From JAIRTY01 sp050257395 (lineage in GTDB: Bacteria; Actinomycetota; Actinomycetes; Streptosporangiales; Streptosporangiaceae): 60,859 nucleotides of DNA. Location: NCBI GenBank assembly GCA_050257395.1, contig JBLMWU010000124.1, positions 1 through 60,859 on the forward strand. Reading direction: 5' to 3'. Shown piece by piece: positions 8,320-15,726 of the stretch. Position numbers and translations under genes: made by a program. Numbering within the stretch: position 1 is the first letter of the stretch; each line of letters opens with the position of its first letter. The notes under the pieces were generated by a model. It had not been told where the DNA came from, did no database searches, and was given only the letters and a program-made list of their open reading frames with translations.

Positions 8320-9902
8320 GCCTCGCCCGCTGGCTGCGCCGCAGCCGGCGCGTGCCCGGCCCTGGCGGCGAGCGGCACCTCCTTGAGGAAGAACGCGACG
8401 ATCAGGGCCAGCGCGATGACCGGCGCGCAGGCGAGGAAGACGTCGTCCAGCGAGTGCGCGAACGCGCTCAGCAGCAGGCTCTTGAAGGGCTCCGGCGCGT
8501 GCTGGATCGCCTGGATGTTGTTGGTGTCGACCGGGTGGCCGGGCCGCGGTCCCGGCAGGCCGGCCAGGTGCGCCGCCAGCCGGTTCGACAGCACCGCCCC
8601 GAACACCGCCGTGCCGATGGCCGCCCCCATCAGCCGGAAGAAGGCGGTGCCCGCGGTGGCCGCGCCCATGTCCCGGACCTCGACCGAGTTCTGGACGGCG
8701 GTCACGAGCGGCTGCATCGTGCACCCCAGCCCGGCGCCGAAGAGGAACGAGTACAGCGCCACCTGCCAGTACGGCGTGCCCACGCCGAGGTGGCCGAGCA
8801 GGAGCAGCGCCGCCACGATCGCCACGGCGCCGACGACCGGGAAGGCCTTGTAGCGGCCGGTCTTGGTCATGATCTGGCCCGAGACGATCGACACGGTGAA
8901 GATCCCCAGCACGGCCGGCAGCATCGCCAGGCCGGACCGGGTGGGCGACATCCCCTTCACCCCCTGCAGGTACAGCGGCAGGAACACGATCGCGCTGAAC
9001 ATGGCGGCGCCCGCCAGGAACCCGTAGATGTTGCTGACCGCGAAGATGCTGTTGCGGAACAGCCGCAGCGGGATCATCGGCTCGGCTGCCCGGTGCTCGA
9101 TCCACACGAACGCCGCGGCCAGCCCCGCGAAGGCGGCGACCAGCGCCAGCGGGCCAGGGGCCGTCCAGCCGTAGGCCTTGCCGGCCCAGTCGAGGTAAAG
9201 CACCAGCGCGGAGACCGCCGCCACGATCACCGCGGCGCCCGCGTAGTCGATCTGGTGCTGGCGGCGGACGACCGGCATGCGCAGCGCCACAGAGGTGACC
9301 ACCAGGGCGGCGATGCCGACAGGCAGGTTGATGTAAAAGATCCACCGCCAGCCCGGCCCGTCGGTGAACCAGCCGCCCAGCAGCGGCCCGGCCACGCTGG
9401 ACACGCCCCACACCGCGCCGAAGTAGCCCTGGTAGCGGCCGCGCTCGCGGGGCGGGATGACGTCCCCGACGATGGCGAGCGCGATCGACATCAGCCCGCC
9501 CCCGCCCACGCCCTGCAGGGCGCGGAAGACGATCAGCTCCAGCATGTTCTGGCTGAGGCCGCACAGCGCGGACCCGATCAGGAAGATGCTGATCGCGACC
9601 TGGAAGATCAGCCGCCGCCCGTACAGGTCGGAGATCTTGCCCCACAGCGGCGTGGCGGCCGTTGAGGTCAGCAGGTAACCGGTCACCACCCAGGCGAGAT
9701 TGTCCAGCCCGCCCAGGTCGCTGACGATGCGCGGCAGCGCCGTGCCGACGATGCCCTGGTCCAGGGCGGCCAGCAGCATGCCGGCCATCAGCCCGGCGAG
9801 GACGACCAGGATCTGCCGGTGGGACAGGTACTGCGCGCCGGGGGGCTCGCCGGCGCCCTGACCAGGCTGGCCGGGCCGTTCGGGCGCCGAGTTGGCAGCC
9901 AT
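8307..9902 (-). CDS. MFS exporter, DHA2 (EmrB/QacA, 14-TM) family
   Basis: 531-residue proton-driven multidrug-type exporter. DHA2 hallmarks: LDQGIVGTALPRIVSDL in TM1, WVVTGYLLTSTAATPLWGKISDLYGRR (motif A) after TM2, and GGWFTDGPGWRWIFYINLPVG (motif C region, TM5-6). The C-terminal half ends EVPLAARAGHAP. The start at 9902 has AGAAGGAGA nine bases upstream; the frame stays open far further upstream, but that Arg/Gly-rich extension is not protein-like. A palindrome overlaps its promoter, yet no TetR or MarR gene is adjacent. Substrate unknown. Confidence 0.93.
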   Translation of the reverse strand: MAANSAPERPGQPGQGAGEPPGAQYLSHRQILVVLAGLMAGMLLAALDQGIVGTALPRIVSDLGGLDNLAWVVTGYLLTSTAATPLWGKISDLYGRRLIFQVAISIFLIGSALCGLSQNMLELIVFRALQGVGGGGLMSIALAIVGDVIPPRERGRYQGYFGAVWGVSSVAGPLLGGWFTDGPGWRWIFYINLPVGIAALVVTSVALRMPVVRRQHQIDYAGAAVIVAAVSALVLYLDWAGKAYGWTAPGPLALVAAFAGLAAAFVWIEHRAAEPMIPLRLFRNSIFAVSNIYGFLAGAAMFSAIVFLPLYLQGVKGMSPTRSGLAMLPAVLGIFTVSIVSGQIMTKTGRYKAFPVVGAVAIVAALLLLGHLGVGTPYWQVALYSFLFGAGLGCTMQPLVTAVQNSVEVRDMGAATAGTAFFRLMGAAIGTAVFGAVLSNRLAAHLAGLPGPRPGHPVDTNNIQAIQHAPEPFKSLLLSAFAHSLDDVFLACAPVIALALIVAFFLKEVPLAARAGHAPAAAQPAGEAAPG

Positions 9903-9972
9903 CAGGGGTTCTCCTTCTGGTCTTACCGGCGCAGCCGCCCGGGCCTGCCGCCCGGGGGATGCATCCGGGCAT

Positions 9973-10002
9973 CCTATGCGTAACCGCATGTAATGGTGCC
10001 AA
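9973..10002 (-). promoter_or_regulatory. Promoter of MFS gene with overlapping palindrome
   Basis: On the minus strand, TTGGCA (9997-10002) and CATAGG (9973-9978) are 18 nt apart. The perfect inverted repeat ATGCG-TAAC-CGCAT (9976-9989) spans the -10 and spacer; a second palindrome, GGATGCATCC, lies at 9957-9966 just downstream. This layout suggests repressor control by a regulator encoded elsewhere. Confidence 0.45.
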
Positions 10003-10064
10003 CCACCCCCAGGTGCCAGCGCCGCCCGCGAAGGACCGTAGCCTGGGCAGCAGGTGGGACACAC

Positions 10065-10682
10065 ATGGGATGGCTGATCATCGGGCTGCTGCTGGTGCTG
10101 GCCGGCGGGCTCGCCCTGTTCACGCACCGCAGCCGCCGCCGCCCGGCGGCCGACGACACGCTGGTAGCGGACCTGCTGGGGCCGCGAACCGGGCCAGTGC
10201 CCCCGGTGCCGCAAGCCCCGCGCGAGCACGCCGGGTTTCCGCCCGTTCCCGCCGCGCGGCCCGCAGCAGACCGCGCTCCTCAGCCCACCGCAGCCCGCGG
10301 CCCGCAGCCCGCCGCGGACAGCAGCCTGCCGCAGCGCGCCGCGGACAGCGGCCCGCAGCCCGCCGCGGAGGGCGACTGGCTGGACACCCAGCTGGCCTGG
10401 ATCACGGCATGGTCGGCGAAGATGCACGAGCAGATTGCCCCCTCAGCAGCGGAGGAAGCCGTCCCGCCGCAGGCGGAACCCGAACCGGAGGCGGCTCCGC
10501 CGGCGGCTGGCGGCAGCGGCGTCAGCCAGCTGGCGGATGAAAGCGGCCCGGCGCCGCCCTCGCCGCCGCCCGCACCCCAGCGCTGCACCGCCACCACCGC
10601 CAAGGGCAGCCAGTGCAGGCTCTCTGCCAGGCCCGGCGAGAGCACCTGCGCCATCCACGCTCGCGGCCGCGCCCGTTCCTGA
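10065..10682 (+). CDS. Membrane-anchored Pro/Ala-rich protein with C-terminal Cys/His motif
   Basis: 205 residues: N-terminal membrane anchor (GWLIIGLLLVLAGGLALF), a basic stop-transfer (HRSRRR), a long low-complexity Ala/Pro/Gln stretch with repeated PQPAA units (about 60-110), a short structured segment (WLDTQLAWITAW), another disordered stretch, and a terminal module RCTATTAKGSQCR...CAIHARG with Cys174, Cys184, Cys195 and His198. This C-x9-C-x10-C-x2-H module resembles the small DUF5763-type putative zinc-binding motif. AGGTGGGA precedes the ATG. Function unknown; tethering of a small zinc module to the membrane is inference. Confidence 0.7.
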   Translation: MGWLIIGLLLVLAGGLALFTHRSRRRPAADDTLVADLLGPRTGPVPPVPQAPREHAGFPPVPAARPAADRAPQPTAARGPQPAADSSLPQRAADSGPQPAAEGDWLDTQLAWITAWSAKMHEQIAPSAAEEAVPPQAEPEPEAAPPAAGGSGVSQLADESGPAPPSPPPAPQRCTATTAKGSQCRLSARPGESTCAIHARGRARS

Positions 10683-10718
10683 CCCGCTGGGCCGCGTCCC
10701 GTTCGGTATCGTGGCCGC

Positions 10719-11687
10719 GTGACGGCCGCAGCGCAGGCAGCATCCGGGCCGGAGGCAGCAGGCCAGCCAGGCAGCGCGGGCCAGGCAGGCAGCGCCGGTG
10801 CCGCAGCTGGCGGCGGCCAGGCAAAGGCGGCACAGCCGCGCCAGCTGATCGTCACCGTCTACGGGCTGTACTCGCGGGCCGAGGGCGGCTGGCTGTCGGT
10901 GGCATCGCTGATCACCCTGCTGGCCGAGTTGGGCGTGGACCAGCCCGCGGTGCGCTCCTCGATCTCGCGGCTGAAGCGGCGCGGGATCCTGCAGCCGGAC
11001 CGGCGGGCCGGGGCGGCCGGATACGCGCTGTCGGCTGAGGCCCTGGCGATCCTGCGGGAAGGCGACCACCGGATCTTCCGCCGCGAGCGGGCCCGGCTAG
11101 CGGACGGCTGGCTGCTGGCGGTGTTCTCGGTGCCAGAGACCGAACGGCAGAAACGGCATGTGCTCCGCTCGCAGCTGGCCCGGCTGGGCTTCGGCACCGC
11201 CGCCCCGGGTGTGTGGATCGCCCCGGCGTACCTGCATGACGCCGCCGCCGACATGCTGCGGCGGCTCGGCCTGGACCAGTACGCGGACCTGTTCCGCGCG
11301 GAGCACCTGGCCTTCGGGGACGCGGCCGCGAAGGTGCGCCAGTGGTGGGACCTGGACCTGCTGGAGCAGCTCAGCGCCCAGTTCCTCGCCGCCCACGGCC
11401 CGCTGCTGGAGCGCAGCCGCGCGCAGCCACCCGGCGGGCGGGAGGCGTTCGCCGGCTACGTCCGGGTGCTGACGGACTGGCGGCGGCTCCCGTACCTCGA
11501 TCCGGGCCTGCCCGCTGAGCTGCTGCCCGGGGACTGGGCCGGCATCCGCGCCGCCAGCCTCTTCTTCACGCTCCAGTCGCTGCTGGCCGAGCCCGCCCAG
11601 GCCCACGTGGCCCAGCTGCTCGGGCACCCGGCCCAGCCGCAGCGGTCCGGTTCCCCGGCGGCCCGGCCCCGGCCCGCCCGGCCTTAA
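10719..11687 (+). CDS. PaaX-family transcriptional regulator
   Basis: 322 residues. After a 35-residue Ala/Gly-rich tail comes the PaaX N-domain (RQLIVTVYGLYSR, then SSISRLKRRGIL as recognition region), the PaaX core (GWLLAVFSVPETERQKRHVLRSQLARLGFG, GVWIAPA) and the C-domain with YLDPGLPAELLPGDW. PaaX repressors respond to aryl-CoA thioesters, so it probably senses the aryl-CoA made by the nearby ligase. GTG start 10719 has no ribosome site; TATCGT (10707-10712) six bases upstream suggests a leaderless transcript. Its stop overlaps that of the convergent Rid gene (TTAA). Confidence 0.92.
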   Translation: MTAAAQAASGPEAAGQPGSAGQAGSAGAAAGGGQAKAAQPRQLIVTVYGLYSRAEGGWLSVASLITLLAELGVDQPAVRSSISRLKRRGILQPDRRAGAAGYALSAEALAILREGDHRIFRRERARLADGWLLAVFSVPETERQKRHVLRSQLARLGFGTAAPGVWIAPAYLHDAAADMLRRLGLDQYADLFRAEHLAFGDAAAKVRQWWDLDLLEQLSAQFLAAHGPLLERSRAQPPGGREAFAGYVRVLTDWRRLPYLDPGLPAELLPGDWAGIRAASLFFTLQSLLAEPAQAHVAQLLGHPAQPQRSGSPAARPRPARP

Positions 11688-12118
11688 GCCGGGTCCTGCC
11701 CGGGGCGGTCCTGGCCGGGCTCGGGCAGCGCGGCCACGCCCTGCAGCTCGACCAGGGCGGCGGCGTCCCACAGCCGCTGCACCCCGACCGCGGCCATGGC
11801 GGGGTACTCACGGCCGGCCAGCCTGCGCCACACCTCGCCGATCTCCCGCCCATGGGCGCGGTAATCCGCCAGGTCGACGGCGTAGATGGTGACGCTGACC
11901 AGGTCCGCTGGCCCGCCGCCCGCGGCGCGCAGCGCGGTGAGCAGGTTGGCCAGGGCCCGCTCGAACTGCGCCACCACCCCGGACCCGGTGATCTGGCCGC
12001 GGTCGTCCAGGGCGGTCTGCCCGGCCAGGAAAGCCAGCCGGCCGGGGCTCACCGTCACGGCGTGCGAGAAGCCGGACGGCCTGCCCAGCTCAGCGGGGTT
12101 GATGCGGTCGATAGCCAC
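11684..12118 (-). CDS. Rid (YjgF/YER057c/UK114) family protein lacking the catalytic Arg
   Basis: 144 residues from GTG 12118 (CAGGAGC upstream). The chorismate-mutase-like Rid fold is clear: FSHAVTVSPGRLAFLAGQTALDDRGQ, then FERALANLLTALRAAGGGPADLVSVTIYAVD, and ALVELQGVA at the end. RidA enzymes hydrolyse enamines/imines using an Arg in a PxR motif; here the segment reads YPAMAAV, so that Arg is missing, while the later Glu (ALVEL) is kept. This places it with the Arg-less Rid subfamilies, whose activity is uncertain. Its place between paaX and the monooxygenase gene suggests a role with amino-substituted intermediates, but deaminase activity should not be assumed. Confidence 0.88.
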   Translation of the reverse strand: MAIDRINPAELGRPSGFSHAVTVSPGRLAFLAGQTALDDRGQITGSGVVAQFERALANLLTALRAAGGGPADLVSVTIYAVDLADYRAHGREIGEVWRRLAGREYPAMAAVGVQRLWDAAALVELQGVAALPEPGQDRPGQDPA

Positions 12119-12171
12119 GCTCCTGGCTATCACGCCCCCCGCCCCCGGGGCCAGCCTTCTATAGCGCCTCA

Positions 12172-12202
12172 TTGACGACCGTGCAAAAAGCAACATACGT
12201 TG
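12172..12202 (+). promoter_or_regulatory. Candidate promoter of monooxygenase/reductase gene
   Basis: TTGACG (12172-12177) and CATACG (12194-12199), 16-nt spacer. The near-palindrome CAACATACGTTG (12191-12202) covers the -10. Its layout resembles the promoter of the ligase gene (15653-15680), as expected if one regulator, such as the PaaX protein, controls both. Confidence 0.45.
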
Positions 12203-12381
12203 ACCTCATTCCCCCCGCGCGCAACCCGAAGGGGCGCGGCAGCGCCCAGGCCGGAGCGAGCCGAAGGGCCGCGCCGCCGTCTGGACTGACGAGCGACGAG
12301 CGCCAGCGAGGAGCGAGGAGGGAAGACGGCGGGCTCGAGCGGCCCGGAGGCGAGCGAGGGCCGGAAAGGAAGGGTCATGGG
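12203..12381 (+). other. Long GC/purine-rich 5' leader of the monooxygenase gene
   Basis: The leader holds five or more scattered GCGAG units and a 9-bp inverted repeat, CCGCCGTCT (12274-12282) with AGACGGCGG (12324-12332). The frame is open across it, but the translation (Arg/Gly/Pro-rich) is not protein-like and it precedes the FAD-binding start. It may be a structured leader or an extragenic repeat. Confidence 0.4.
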
Positions 12382-14796
12382 ATGCGGATCGCGGTAGCCG
12401 GCGGCGGCCCGGGCGGCCTGTACTTCGCCGCGCTGGCCAAGCAGCTGGACGCGCGGCACGAGATCACCGTGTGGGAGCGCAACGCCCCGGGCGACACCTT
12501 CGGCTTCGGCGTGGTGCTCTCGGACGAGACCCTGGGTGGCATCCAGCACGCCGACACCGCGATCTTCCGGGCCATGGAGCGGGACTTCGCCCGCTGGGAC
12601 GACATCGACGTCCACTACCGGGACACGGTCACCACCTCCGGCGGGCACGGCTTCGCCGCGATGAGCCGCCACCGGCTCCTGACCATCCTGCAGGAACGCT
12701 GCGCCGCGCTCGGCGTGCAGGTGCACTTCCGGGCGCCCGTCCCGGAGCTGGCCGGGCTGTCCGCCACGCACGACCTGGTGGTCGCCGCCGACGGGGCCAA
12801 CTCCCAGATCCGCGCCGCGCTGGCCGGCGCGTTGCGGCCCAGCCTGGAAACCCGCCGCTGCCGGTACATCTGGCTGGGCACAGACCTGGTCTTCGACGCG
12901 TTCAAGTTCTTCGTCCTGGACACGCCGTGGGGTGTCATGCAGGTGCACGGCTACCCCTACAGCCGCGACGCCAGCACCTTCATCCTGGAGATGCACGACG
13001 ACGTGTGGCAGCGGGCCGGCTTCGCGGCCTGCTCGCCCGGCCGGCTCCCGCCGGGCCGCAGCGACGAGGCCTCGCTGGCCCGGATCCGCGACCTGTGCGC
13101 CGGCGTGCTCGGCGGGCACGGGATCACCGGGAACAACTCCCAGTGGATCAGCTTCACCACGGTGCGCTGCGCGAGCTGGCACGACCGCAACGTCGTCCTG
13201 CTCGGCGATGCGGCGCACACCGCGCACTTCTCCATCGGCTCGGGCACCAAGCTGGCCATGGAAGACGCCCTGGCGCTGGCGGCCTGCCTGCACGAGCAGC
13301 CGGACGTGCCCGCCGCCCTGGCCGCCTACGAGGCCGAGCGGCAGCCGGTGGTCGCCTCCACCCAGCGGGCGGCGCAGGCCAGCCTGGAGTGGTTCGAGAA
13401 CATCGCGCAGTACACCAGCCAGGACCCGCCGCAGTTCGGGTTCAATATCATCACCCGCAGCCGCCGGGTGACCTATGACAACCTGCGGCTGCGCGATCCG
13501 GAGTTCGTCGCCGGGCTCGACCGCTGGTTCGCCGGGACGGCGCCGGCGCCCGCCGCCGGCCTGCCCGGCCCCGATCCCGGCGGGACCCCGCCGCCCGGCC
13601 AGCCTGCTGCGTGCCCGCCCATGTTCCAGCCGGGCCGGATCGGCGGGCTGGAGCTCGCCAACCGGGTCATCGTCTCGCCGATGGACATGTACAGCGCCTG
13701 CGACGGCGTGCCCGGCGACTTCCACCTGGTGCACCTGGGCGGCAAGGCGCTGGGCGGGGCGGGGCTGGTGATGACGGAGATGGTGTGCGTGTCGGCGGCG
13801 GGCCGGATCACCCCCGGCTGCGCCGGCCTGTACACGGCGGAGCAGGAGGCCGGCTGGCGGCGGATCGTGGACTTCGTGCACGCGCGCACCGGCGCCAGGA
13901 TCGGCGTCCAGCTCGGCCACTCCGGCCGCAAGGGCTCCACCCGGCTGATGTGGGAGGGCATGGACGAGCCGCTGACCGCGGGCAACTGGGAGGTGTGCGG
14001 GCCCTCCCCGCTGCCCTACTCACCGGCCAGCCAGGTGCCGCGGGAGCTGACCCCGCCCGAGCTGGCGGAGATCACCGGCCAGTTCACCGCGGCGGCCCGG
14101 GCGGCGGCGCGGGCCGGCTTCGACCTGCTGGAGCTGCACTGCGCGCACGGCTACCTGCTGTCCTCGTTCCTGTCCCCGCTCGCCAACCAGCGCACCGACC
14201 GCTACGGGGGGCCGCTGGCGGGGCGGCTGCGCTACCCGCTGGAGGTCTTCGACGCGGTCCGCGCGGCGTGGCCGGCGGACCGGCCGGTGACCGTGCGGAT
14301 CTCCGCCACCGACTGGCGGGACGGCGGGGTGGACATCGAGGAGGCGGTGGAGATCGCCCGGGCATTCGCCGAGCACGGCGCCGACGGCATCGACGTGTCC
14401 ACCGGCCAGGTGGTCAGCGACGAGCAGCCCGCGTTCGGGCGCAGCTACCAGACCCCCTACGCGGACCGGATCCGCAACGAGATCGGCCGCAAGTACGGGA
14501 CCGCGGTGATCGCGGTCGGGGCGATCTCCTCCTGGGACGACGTGAACTCGATCATCCTGGCGGGCCGGGCGGACTTCTGCGCCCTGGGCCGGGTCCACCT
14601 GTACGACCCGCAGTGGACCCTGCACGCCGCCGCGGAGCAGGGCTACGCCGGCCCGGCGGCCCGCTGGCCCGACCCGTTCGCCGCTGGCAGCCGCCGGCCG
14701 CAGACCGGCCGCACCGACGGCCCGCGTCCCCGGCTGGAGCTCATCCGGGCCGGGGAGGCGGGCACCGCCCATGCCCGCTGGCGCCCGGGTGGCTAG
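12382..14796 (+). CDS. Bifunctional FAD monooxygenase / Old-Yellow-Enzyme reductase (2-aminobenzoyl-CoA or salicylyl-CoA type)
   Basis: 804-residue fusion. Residues 1 to about 385 are a class A FAD monooxygenase: MRIAVAGGGPGGLYFAAL dinucleotide fold, DLVVAADGANS, and GDAAHTAHFSIGSGTKLAMEDA around 275-294. After a Pro-rich linker, residues 413 to about 770 are an OYE-type flavin domain: MFQPGRIGGLELANR, IGVQLGHSGRKGS, ELHCAHGYLLSSFLSP with the paired His, and the RYGG motif. This architecture matches 2-aminobenzoyl-CoA monooxygenase/reductase, which hydroxylates and reduces the ring to a non-aromatic cyclohexene-CoA; database names also use salicylyl-CoA 5-hydroxylase/oxidoreductase. Start at 12382 has AAGGAAGG upstream. 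It ends in a 4-nt convergent overlap with the hydratase. Confidence 0.92.
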   Translation: MRIAVAGGGPGGLYFAALAKQLDARHEITVWERNAPGDTFGFGVVLSDETLGGIQHADTAIFRAMERDFARWDDIDVHYRDTVTTSGGHGFAAMSRHRLLTILQERCAALGVQVHFRAPVPELAGLSATHDLVVAADGANSQIRAALAGALRPSLETRRCRYIWLGTDLVFDAFKFFVLDTPWGVMQVHGYPYSRDASTFILEMHDDVWQRAGFAACSPGRLPPGRSDEASLARIRDLCAGVLGGHGITGNNSQWISFTTVRCASWHDRNVVLLGDAAHTAHFSIGSGTKLAMEDALALAACLHEQPDVPAALAAYEAERQPVVASTQRAAQASLEWFENIAQYTSQDPPQFGFNIITRSRRVTYDNLRLRDPEFVAGLDRWFAGTAPAPAAGLPGPDPGGTPPPGQPAACPPMFQPGRIGGLELANRVIVSPMDMYSACDGVPGDFHLVHLGGKALGGAGLVMTEMVCVSAAGRITPGCAGLYTAEQEAGWRRIVDFVHARTGARIGVQLGHSGRKGSTRLMWEGMDEPLTAGNWEVCGPSPLPYSPASQVPRELTPPELAEITGQFTAAARAAARAGFDLLELHCAHGYLLSSFLSPLANQRTDRYGGPLAGRLRYPLEVFDAVRAAWPADRPVTVRISATDWRDGGVDIEEAVEIARAFAEHGADGIDVSTGQVVSDEQPAFGRSYQTPYADRIRNEIGRKYGTAVIAVGAISSWDDVNSIILAGRADFCALGRVHLYDPQWTLHAAAEQGYAGPAARWPDPFAAGSRRPQTGRTDGPRPRLELIRAGEAGTAHARWRPGG

Positions 14797-15620
14797 CGGC
14801 CCTGCCAGCGGGGTTCGCGGCTGGCGGTGAAGGCGGCGTGGAACTCGGCGTAGTCCTGGCCGGTCATGAGCAGCGCCTGGGTCATCGCTTCCAGTTCCAC
14901 CGCGGCGGACAGGCTCATGTCCTGCTCGCGGGTGAGCAGGGCCTTGGTCTGCGCGTAGGCGTGCGCGGGTCCGGTGGCCAGCCGCCCGGCCAGCCGCGCC
15001 ACCGCTTCCTCCAGGCCGTCCTCTGGCACCAGCTCGCTGATCAGCCCGATCCGCTCGGCCTGCGCCGCGTCGATGGTGTCCCCGAGCATCAGCAGCTGGG
15101 TGGCCCGGCCGAGGCCCACCAGCCGGGGCAGCAGGTAGGCGGCGCCCATGTCGCCGCCGGACAGCCCTACCTTGGTGAACAGGAAGGCGAACCGGGCCGC
15201 CGGGGTCGCCACCCGGAAGTCCGCTGCCAACGCGATCACCGCGCCCGCACCGGCGGCCATCCCGTGCACCACCGCGATGACCGGGATCGGGCACTCCCGC
15301 ATGCCCCGGATCACCTCGCCGGTCATCCGGGTGAACGCGAGCAGCTCGTCCTGGCCCATCCGCAGCGTGGCGCCGATGATGCCGCTGACGTCCCCGCCGG
15401 AGCAGAACGCCCGCCCCGCCCCGCGGATCACCAGCACCCGGACGTCACCCCGCTGCGGCAGCTGGGTGATCAGGTCCCGCAGGTCCGCGTAGACCTCGAA
15501 GGTGAGCGCGTTGAGCCGCGCGGGGCGGTCCAGCGTCACCGTCGCGATCCCGCCGGCGCACTCGAACCGGAAGTGGTCCCATTGCCGGGCCGGCTCCACC
15601 GACCCCCGGAACGGGCTCAT
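14793..15620 (-). CDS. Enoyl-CoA hydratase/isomerase family protein
   Basis: 275-residue crotonase. Oxyanion-hole segments are GAGRAFCSGGDVSG (about 67-80) and HGMAAGAGAVIALAADFR (about 119-136); the second catalytic acid region reads FTKVGLSGGDMGAAYLLPRLVG, where Gly-Gly-Asp replaces the usual Glu region, as in several ring-opening or hydrolase-type crotonases. It probably acts on the non-aromatic acyl-CoA made by the adjacent fusion enzyme (hydration or ring cleavage). It is divergent from the ligase gene, sharing the 15621-15726 promoter region. Confidence 0.88.
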   Translation of the reverse strand: MSPFRGSVEPARQWDHFRFECAGGIATVTLDRPARLNALTFEVYADLRDLITQLPQRGDVRVLVIRGAGRAFCSGGDVSGIIGATLRMGQDELLAFTRMTGEVIRGMRECPIPVIAVVHGMAAGAGAVIALAADFRVATPAARFAFLFTKVGLSGGDMGAAYLLPRLVGLGRATQLLMLGDTIDAAQAERIGLISELVPEDGLEEAVARLAGRLATGPAHAYAQTKALLTREQDMSLSAAVELEAMTQALLMTGQDYAEFHAAFTASREPRWQGR

Positions 15621-15652
15621 GCGGGACCCTCCAGCCCGGATGTCGCGATCCT

Positions 15653-15680
15653 TTGACTGTCGTCAGAAATAGTGAATACT
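15653..15680 (+). promoter_or_regulatory. Promoter of aryl-CoA ligase gene
   Basis: TTGACT (15653-15658) and AATACT (15675-15680), 16-nt spacer, about 46 nt before the ligase ATG. TCAG-N12-CTGA (15664-15683) overlaps the -10, and TGAC/GTCA (15654-15665) lies over the -35. Probable regulator site. Confidence 0.5.
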
Positions 15681-15726
15681 GATGCTACCCCGCCACAGCG
15701 GGGTGCTCCACAAGGGAGTGGTGCCC

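Noticed and set aside
8307..10427. MFS gene read with a 175-residue N-terminal extension
   Set aside because: The extension is Arg/Gly/Ala-rich, crosses the probable promoter and palindrome, and lacks a ribosome site; the start at 9902 has AGAAGGAGA and a normal DHA2 N-terminus.
12172..12381. 70-residue N-terminal extension of the monooxygenase/reductase
   Set aside because: Low-complexity Arg/Gly/Glu translation before the FAD-binding start MRIAVAGGG; it includes the likely promoter and an inverted repeat.
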